Below are positions 23,052 through 27,476 of a stretch of DNA of 27,476 nt, one piece after another. The translations under genes and the position numbers were made by a program. The notes beneath the pieces are model-generated. The model was not told the DNA's origin, searched no databases, and saw only the letters and a list, made by a program, of their open reading frames with translations. Where the stretch lies: the NCBI GenBank assembly GCA_051005875.1, contig JBPCIX010000051.1:1-27476 (forward strand), in the 5' to 3' direction. Source of the DNA: JBPCIX01 sp051005875 (lineage in GTDB: Bacteria; Actinomycetota; CADDZG01; JAHWKV01). Every line of letters starts with the position of its first letter. Positions within the stretch are counted from its first letter, which is position 1.

Positions 23052-23992
23052 GAAACTATTTGCTGGGTGATTTGCTCTAGCGTCAGCAAGCCTTTATGCC
23101 GCCCATCATCTCCCACGACCACAGCGACGTTGGTTCTAGAAGTCACTATCAAATCAAGGGCCTCGCGCAGCGAACTCGAATGGGTGATCTGTGGAGCATC
23201 GGCAGGAGCAACTCTGCCCTGAGCAACCTCAATGGATCCAACCTTGATCAGTCCGAGCCGCTTGAGACCTCTCTCGGGACCCACGAATTTCTCAACGAAT
23301 GGATTCGCTGGCGCTCTCAAGATTTCTTCGGGAGATGCGTATTGTTCCAGAACCCCACCGACGTTAAGAATTGCGATTCGGTCCGCCATTTTGATGGCCT
23401 CGTCTATGTCATGGGTCACGAACACGATCGTCTTTTTTATGCGTTGCTGGATTTCTAAGAATTGGTCCTGTAAGCGTTCTCGCACTATCGGGTCAACTGC
23501 GCCGAATGGTTCGTCCATCAGCATGATCGGCGGATCGGCAGCCAGCGCCCTGGCCACGCCCACTCTTTGACGTTGTCCGCCTGACAGTTCGGCCGGGTAC
23601 CGACTAAGCAGCGATTTTTCAAGCTGGAGCATGGCCGCCAGCTCCTCTGTCCGATCGTTAATTCTCGATTCCTCCCAGCCCGACAGGCTGGGGACTGTGC
23701 CGATGTTGTCGGCCACCGTTCGGTGAGGCATGAGCCCGATACTTTGGATCACGTAACCGATGCCGCGTCGAAGTTCGACCGGATCCTGAGTCATAATGTC
23801 GGTTCCGTTCACCAGGATTTCTCCAGAAGACCGCTCGACCAGCCGGTTAATCATTTTCATGGTCGTGGTTTTTCCGCATCCGGACGGCCCCACAAGCACC
23901 ACCGTCTCGCCATCGGCGATTTCCAGCGATAGATCCTTAACGGCCGGCGGGTCGCTCGCGCCGAATCGCTTCGAGACGTGGTTTAGGGATAT
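23048..23992 (-). CDS. Osmoprotectant ABC transporter ATP-binding protein (OpuCA/ProV-like)
   Basis: The 314-residue ATPase has Walker A GPSGCGKTT, a Q-loop in YVIQSIGLMPHRTV, signature LSGGQRQRVGVARAL, Walker B IMLMDEPFGAVDP and the H-loop VTHDIDEA. The C-terminal 60-70 residues (AQGRVAPADAP ... VVVGDDGRHKGLLTLEQI) resemble one CBS unit; in OpuCA-type ATPases tandem CBS domains sense ionic strength, so sensing here may be reduced or different. No ATG or GTG is available near the family start. TTG 23992 (MISLNHVSKRFG) gives the standard beginning, and TTG 24004 is the alternative. The longer frame to 24241 has no family similarity and overlaps the divergent leader. It heads the operon. Confidence 0.9.
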   Translation of the reverse strand: MSLNHVSKRFGASDPPAVKDLSLEIADGETVVLVGPSGCGKTTTMKMINRLVERSSGEILVNGTDIMTQDPVELRRGIGYVIQSIGLMPHRTVADNIGTVPSLSGWEESRINDRTEELAAMLQLEKSLLSRYPAELSGGQRQRVGVARALAADPPIMLMDEPFGAVDPIVRERLQDQFLEIQQRIKKTIVFVTHDIDEAIKMADRIAILNVGGVLEQYASPEEILRAPANPFVEKFVGPERGLKRLGLIKVGSIEVAQGRVAPADAPQITHSSSLREALDLIVTSRTNVAVVVGDDGRHKGLLTLEQITQQIVS

Positions 23993-24007
23993 CAAGGCCC
24001 CCAACCC

Positions 24008-24013
24008 TATAAT
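24008..24013 (+). promoter_or_regulatory. Perfect -10 box TATAAT of the three-gene plus-strand operon
   Basis: TATAAT lies 142 bases before ATG 24156, so the message would carry a leader of about 136 bases. No consensus -35 is seen 17 bases upstream. On the minus strand the same bases read ATTATAGG, so the site could also serve the divergent OpuC operon. Confidence 0.45.
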
Positions 24014-24041
24014 TGCGGCGTGAGTATTGCTTCTGTTCCTT

Positions 24042-24100
24042 GGGGAGGTGAAAACATGCCAAACCGTTGACTTGTTTTCTCCTCGCGCCCCGTCGGGGCG
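24042..24100 (+). promoter_or_regulatory. Structured leader with a sequestered ribosome binding site and a five-codon mini-ORF
   Basis: GGGGAGGTG (24042-24050) is a strong Shine-Dalgarno 5 bases before ATG 24056, which opens the mini-ORF MPNR-stop (24056-24070). GAGGTGAAAAC (24045-24055) can pair at 10 of 11 positions with GTTTTCTCCTC (24074-24084), hiding the Shine-Dalgarno in a stem with the mini-ORF in the loop. A second stem, CGCCCC/GGGGCG around GTC (24086-24100), follows at once. This resembles a leader-peptide or ligand-responsive control element. I do not recognise a known riboswitch class. Confidence 0.5.
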
Positions 24101-24155
24101 TTCCACGGCTATCCCAAAAGGCGACAGCCCAACCCAGGAAAGGAAGCAGTTAGTT

Positions 24156-25286
24156 ATGCCGACAACCGAAAAGGTCCTGAAATCAATCCATAAGGTTTCA
24201 CAGGACGTAATTGCCCCCGCTGCGGCCGGGGTAGATCGCAAGAGGGCGTTTCCTCAAACAAATCTCGATGCTCTGTCCAAAGCCGGCGCCTTTGGCTTGA
24301 TGCTTGCCCCTTCATCGGGTGGCGCGGGTGGTGGCCTCGCCTCATTGGCAGATGCGTGCGAGTCCGTTGGCTCGGCTTGTTCCTCAACTGCGATGGTTTT
24401 GCTGATGCACTTAGTAACCACCGCCACTGTAGCCGCCGGCGGGGGCACGACGGCGAAGAAGGCGACCGGGCAGTTCGCAAAGGGCAAAGCGCTGGGCACT
24501 CTGGCCTTTAGCGAGAACGAAACAGGGGCCCACTTCTATGCTCCGGAACTAAAAGCCGTTCGGAGCAACGGCTCCGTGGTCGTCAATGGAAAAAAGAGTT
24601 TTGTCACTTCAGGCGGACAGGCCGACTACTACATGATCCTCGCCCAATCTGAAGTCGAAGGCGGCGCGGACGCTTACCTGATCGACAAAGCAACTGAGGG
24701 AATCAAGTTCAGCGGCAAGTGGCAGGGCCTTGGCATGGCGGGCAACTCGAGCATCGCGATGCAGCTTAGTAACGTTCAGCTCGGCCCCGAAGCGTTGGTC
24801 GGGGCGGAAGGCAAAGCTGGAGATCTGGTCTTCGGCGTCGTTGCGCCATTCTTCCTGGTGGGCCTGGCCGCAGTGAATGTGGGCATTGCCTCGGCCGCCA
24901 TGGCCGCGGCGATAGACCACGCCGTCAATCGCCGGTACCCCGATGGAGGAAGCCTTACTGAGATTCAATACATTCAACACTTGATCGCCGACATGGACAT
25001 GCGGACTCGAACCGCGCGGCTTTCGGTCGCCGAGGCCGCCCGGCTGGGCGACGCCGCCGACCCCGGCGCGCTCGTGCCGATCATGGAAGCAAAGGTTGTC
25101 GCCACCGAGGCTGCGGGCGCGGTCACCGAAGCGGCGTTAAAGGTGACCGGTGGCCGGGGCTACACCCCGGACCTTCCCGTTGAACGGCTTATGCGCGACG
25201 CCCACGCAGGCCAGGTAATGGCGCCGACCAATGCGGTTTTGCGAAACTGGATCGGCAAAGCCCTTGCCGGGCTTCCGGTGCCGTGA
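24156..25286 (+). CDS. Acyl-CoA-dehydrogenase-fold flavoprotein lacking the usual catalytic Glu
   Basis: The 376-residue protein has the acyl-CoA dehydrogenase fold: a helical N-terminal domain, the middle beta-domain opening TLAFSENETGAH (115-126; usually an LTEPxAGSD-like stretch), VVNGKKSFVTSGGQADYYM, and the C-terminal helical bundle with LKVTGGRGYTPDLPVERLMRD. At the place where MCAD-type enzymes carry the catalytic Glu in IYEGT, this protein reads VMAPT (Ala356). It may therefore use another base, or catalyse something else, as flavin monooxygenases of this fold do. The start is ATG 24156 after AAGGAAG; an in-frame ATG at 24027 would translate the leader and is rejected. The stop overlaps the next gene's start (TGATG). 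It is first of three coupled genes. Confidence 0.88.
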   Translation: MPTTEKVLKSIHKVSQDVIAPAAAGVDRKRAFPQTNLDALSKAGAFGLMLAPSSGGAGGGLASLADACESVGSACSSTAMVLLMHLVTTATVAAGGGTTAKKATGQFAKGKALGTLAFSENETGAHFYAPELKAVRSNGSVVVNGKKSFVTSGGQADYYMILAQSEVEGGADAYLIDKATEGIKFSGKWQGLGMAGNSSIAMQLSNVQLGPEALVGAEGKAGDLVFGVVAPFFLVGLAAVNVGIASAAMAAAIDHAVNRRYPDGGSLTEIQYIQHLIADMDMRTRTARLSVAEAARLGDAADPGALVPIMEAKVVATEAAGAVTEAALKVTGGRGYTPDLPVERLMRDAHAGQVMAPTNAVLRNWIGKALAGLPVP

Positions 25287-26098
25287 TGGGAACCCAAGCA
25301 CCCTTAATTGTGGGTGCCGTTGCTTACCACGAGCGGGTGGTGCCAATTTGGGAGAACTTCCGAGAGTACTTTGCCGGCAAGGACGCCCCCATCGATTACG
25401 TGTTGTATTCGAATTATGAACGCCTGGTCGAAGCATTGCTGTCGGGTCGAGTGGATGTGGCTTGGAACACAAACACAGCTTTCGTTAAGGCGCGTCATGC
25501 CTCGGTCCCCCTCGTAATCCTGGGCATGCGCGACATCGACACGGACTACGCGAGTGTCGTGGTGACTCGCCGTAGCGAGGGCTTCGAGAAAGCGCCGGAA
25601 CTGGCCGGGAAAAGGCTTGCCCTTGGTAGCCGTGATTCCGGCCATGCCGCAATCCTTCCTTTGTATTACCTGTTGGGCGAAGGACTTGATGCGGTGGCCG
25701 ACTGCGAGTTGATTCGTTTCGATACCGACCTAGGCAAGCACGGCGACACCGGTGACTCGGAGCTAAGGGTAGTGCGCGCGGTAGCCGAGTCAAGCGCCGA
25801 CGCAGGCGCCCTGGGCGCTCCCACCTGGGCGCGCCTCAGGGCCGAGGCGACTCCCGCAACACAGGACCTGGAGGTTCAATGGAAAAGCCCCCTCTATTAC
25901 CACTGCAATTTCACTGCGCTCGAATCGATCGATCAGGCTAGGGCGCAGAGGTGGCAAAAGGCCCTGCTCGATATGAGCTACGACGACCCCGCCCGGCGTC
26001 ATGCCATGGATCTCGAAGGCGTCAAGCAATGGCACAAAGGCGATGAGTCGGGCTACCGAGCACTCGAGCTGGCAATGCAGGAGCAGGACTATCTTTGA
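25286..26098 (+). CDS. PhnD-like periplasmic-binding-fold protein without signal peptide
   Basis: The 270 residues match the phosphonate/phosphite-binding PhnD group: VGAVAYHERVVPIWENFREY, VLYSNYERLVEALLSGRVDVAWNTNTAFV, a hinge strand ASVVVTRRS, and LAGKRLALGSRDSGHAAILPLYYLL with the anion-binding-type SRDSGHA loop. There is no signal peptide or lipobox, and no permease or ATPase gene adjoins it, so it should be cytosolic. Cytosolic proteins of this fold can be enzymes (MqnA/MqnD in menaquinone synthesis, Thi5 in thiamine synthesis) or sensors. It starts at ATG 25286 (GTG 25283 is an equal alternative), overlapping the flavoprotein stop, and its own stop overlaps the next start. The ligand is unknown. 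Confidence 0.82.
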   Translation: MGTQAPLIVGAVAYHERVVPIWENFREYFAGKDAPIDYVLYSNYERLVEALLSGRVDVAWNTNTAFVKARHASVPLVILGMRDIDTDYASVVVTRRSEGFEKAPELAGKRLALGSRDSGHAAILPLYYLLGEGLDAVADCELIRFDTDLGKHGDTGDSELRVVRAVAESSADAGALGAPTWARLRAEATPATQDLEVQWKSPLYYHCNFTALESIDQARAQRWQKALLDMSYDDPARRHAMDLEGVKQWHKGDESGYRALELAMQEQDYL

Positions 26099-27375
26099 GC
26101 AACACCGGACCGGATAAAGCCGCCCGCCGTGTCGAGGCGGGCAACCTGGAACTGGGCGGAGGCTTGGAGGCCCTGCTCTCGGCTGCGTTTGAAGGAACCG
26201 CACCGGGCCACGCAATAGATGTCGAGACCCCGTCAAAGGCAGTTGCTCTTGAAATTCCGGCGTGGGCCAGGGCGTCGGGCCATGCGGCCGACCGAGAGTG
26301 GAAAGAGGAATCTGAGGACGGAGTCCGTTTTGTCGTTCGTTTGAAACGCGGGAATTCAACCCGGGTTCTTGCCCCCGCACTTGCGCCGCGGGGCGAGGGG
26401 TTGCATCTTCGGTCCGGCGGAGATCTTCATACGGGCGATTTGCTTCGGGCCTTCAATGGGGCGATTCCCGCCGTTGCCGATCCAACCTACGGGCTTGTCC
26501 CGGTCGGCGCGGTTACCGAGGTCGGTGCCCCATCGTTTGATTGGCGACTAAACGATCACGACGACATGTGGGCTGAAGAAATCAGCGATTTAACCGAGCG
26601 GGCCACCGAGTTGCAGTGGGATGCCACAACCGACATTGACTGGGAAGCGGCCGCCGGACTGCCGGCCGATGTTGAAAGGGCCGTGGCCCAAGTTATGACA
26701 TTCATTGCGCAAAACGAATATGCGGCGCTTTATGTGCCGGCGAAGTTCTTGCCCCAGGTGAATCCTGCCTTTGCCGATATTTTGATGTGGCTGGCATCGC
26801 ACATCAACGACGAAGCCCGCCATATAGAAGTGTTCACCAAGCGAGCCCTGGTGGGCGGGGACCGGGGGTATGCCCTGGCCTCGACGCAACTGTCGCTCCA
26901 CACTCTTCTAGAAGAAGACGATTTCAGCTCCGCCGCCCTGCTACTTAACGTCCTGGGGGAAGGTACTTTTCTGGACCTGCTGAACTTCATAGACGTTAAC
27001 GCCCCCGACCAGGCAACCGCAATGTCCGCGCGTCTGGCTCACCGCGATGAGCAGCGCCACGTCCATTTTGGAATCTCTCACGTTCGTCGGACCATCAGGC
27101 TCGACCCGGACGCTGCTGCCGAACTGCAGGCCGCCGCCGAAGCCCGTGCGGCCAAGTTGATCAGCCTGTCGGGCATGAGCCCAATACTGATGGAATCTTT
27201 GACGATCCTGGCCGCAGGTTCCATGAACCCAAAGAACCTCTCAGTTGGCGCCGCGAAAGTCGCCGTCCTGACAAAGCAGATGGAAGTAAACCGAATCCGC
27301 CGCCTCAAAGCAGCAGGCTTCAACGAAAAAACCGCCCAGCACCTATCAGACCTGCACACGCCCAACCTGATGTAA
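26095..27375 (+). CDS. TusA-like domain fused to a ferritin-like diiron domain
   Basis: The 426-residue protein starts at TTG 26095 within the preceding stop (TTGA). Residues about 12-87 resemble a TusA/SirA sulfur-carrier fold (PGHAIDVETPSKAVALEIPAWARASGH, then DGVRFVVRLKRG), but the protein has no cysteine at all, so it cannot carry a persulfide. Residues about 88-160 are a linker of unknown fold. Residues about 160-420 form a four-helix ferritin-like domain with a full set of candidate diiron ligands: E208, E240 and H243 (DEARH), E289 (GEG), E319 and H322 (DEQRH). This is the E, ExxH, E, ExxH pattern of oxygen-activating diiron oxidases and oxygenases. It is the last gene of the coupled trio. 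Substrate and reaction are unknown. Confidence 0.82.
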   Translation: MSNTGPDKAARRVEAGNLELGGGLEALLSAAFEGTAPGHAIDVETPSKAVALEIPAWARASGHAADREWKEESEDGVRFVVRLKRGNSTRVLAPALAPRGEGLHLRSGGDLHTGDLLRAFNGAIPAVADPTYGLVPVGAVTEVGAPSFDWRLNDHDDMWAEEISDLTERATELQWDATTDIDWEAAAGLPADVERAVAQVMTFIAQNEYAALYVPAKFLPQVNPAFADILMWLASHINDEARHIEVFTKRALVGGDRGYALASTQLSLHTLLEEDDFSSAALLLNVLGEGTFLDLLNFIDVNAPDQATAMSARLAHRDEQRHVHFGISHVRRTIRLDPDAAAELQAAAEARAAKLISLSGMSPILMESLTILAAGSMNPKNLSVGAAKVAVLTKQMEVNRIRRLKAAGFNEKTAQHLSDLHTPNLM

Positions 27376-27385
27376 GGGCTAAGAA

Positions 27386-27411
27386 TCAGCCGCGCTTTGA
27401 GAAGTGGCTGA
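27386..27411. terminator. Hairpin between convergent genes, possible bidirectional terminator
   Basis: TCAGCCGC (27386-27393) pairs with GTGGCTGA (27404-27411), 8 bp with one G-T pair and a 10-base loop, directly after the diiron gene and 6 bases past the end of the convergent zinc-ribbon gene. No T-run follows on either side, so the role is uncertain. Confidence 0.35.
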
Positions 27412-27417
27412 GAGGCA

Positions 27418-27476
27418 CTAGCCTGCGGAGGGCGGTAGGAAGAACTCGATCTTTCTGCAGGTTGGACATTTGTGAA
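27418..27476 (-). CDS. C-terminal end of a CxxC zinc-ribbon protein, partial
   Basis: The minus strand from the window edge reads HKCPTCRKIEFFLPPSAG and stops at TAG 27418-27420. CPTC followed by a basic and aromatic beta-strand is the second half of a treble-clef or zinc-ribbon finger near a protein C-terminus. The rest of the gene lies outside the window, so no function can be given. It converges on the diiron gene. Confidence 0.55.
   Translation of the reverse strand, partial: HKCPTCRKIEFFLPPSAG

Noticed and set aside
27400..27430. TPP-riboswitch-like GGCTGAGAGG
   Set aside because: The other conserved parts of a TPP aptamer are missing and the bases overlap a convergent gene end and a simple hairpin.

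Overview
The window looks like a chromosomal segment of an uncultured or little-studied Actinomycetota. Its minus strand carries the actinobacterial block rpmE-prfA-prmC-tsaC ... wecA-atpI-atpBEFHAGDC, which has the same order as the mycobacterial and streptomycete block. DNA composition is moderately GC-rich, and many genes use GTG or TTG starts with one- to four-base stop/start overlaps. I cannot fix the class from sequence alone.

Layout. (1) 1-371: the 5' end of a secreted subtilisin-like protease gene (minus, cut by the window edge), a 20-bp tandem repeat just upstream of it, and a 177-bp MITE-like element with terminal inverted repeats whose end supplies the atpC stop codon. (2) 369-8596 (minus): wecA, an AtpZ-like and an AtpI-like protein, then the full F1Fo ATP synthase operon atpB-E-F-H-A-G-D-C. 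(3) 8597-11431: divergently placed glyA behind a perfect 14-bp hairpin, a coiled-coil protein with a young 42-bp minisatellite, and a C-terminal remnant of a DUF2339-type membrane protein. This segment interrupts the ancestral synteny. (4) 11432-17107 (minus): rpmE, a DUF1385 membrane protein, prfA, prmC, tsaC, a phytoene-desaturase-like FAD oxidoreductase and rpiB, mostly coupled. (5) 17225-20487 (plus): a DHA2-type MFS exporter coupled to a ten-repeat TPR protein, followed by a large inverted repeat. (6) 20706-23992 (minus): an OpuC/ProU-type osmoprotectant ABC transporter (ATPase, two permeases, lipoprotein). (7) 24008-27375 (plus): a structured leader followed by three coupled genes: an acyl-CoA-dehydrogenase-like flavoprotein without the usual catalytic Glu, a PhnD-like binding-fold protein with no signal peptide, and a TusA-like/ferritin-like diiron fusion. 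(8) the 3' end of a minus-strand CxxC zinc-ribbon gene at the right edge.

Regions 2 and 4 are housekeeping: ATP synthesis, translation termination and release-factor methylation, t6A modification, ribosomal protein L31, and lipid-linked glycan initiation. Region 6 is osmotic-stress uptake. The best candidate for an undescribed system is region 7. It combines a flavin enzyme fold, a cytosolic ligand-binding fold and a diiron oxidase-like protein in one tightly coupled unit behind a leader that can hide a ribosome-binding site. Its substrate cannot be read from the sequence.
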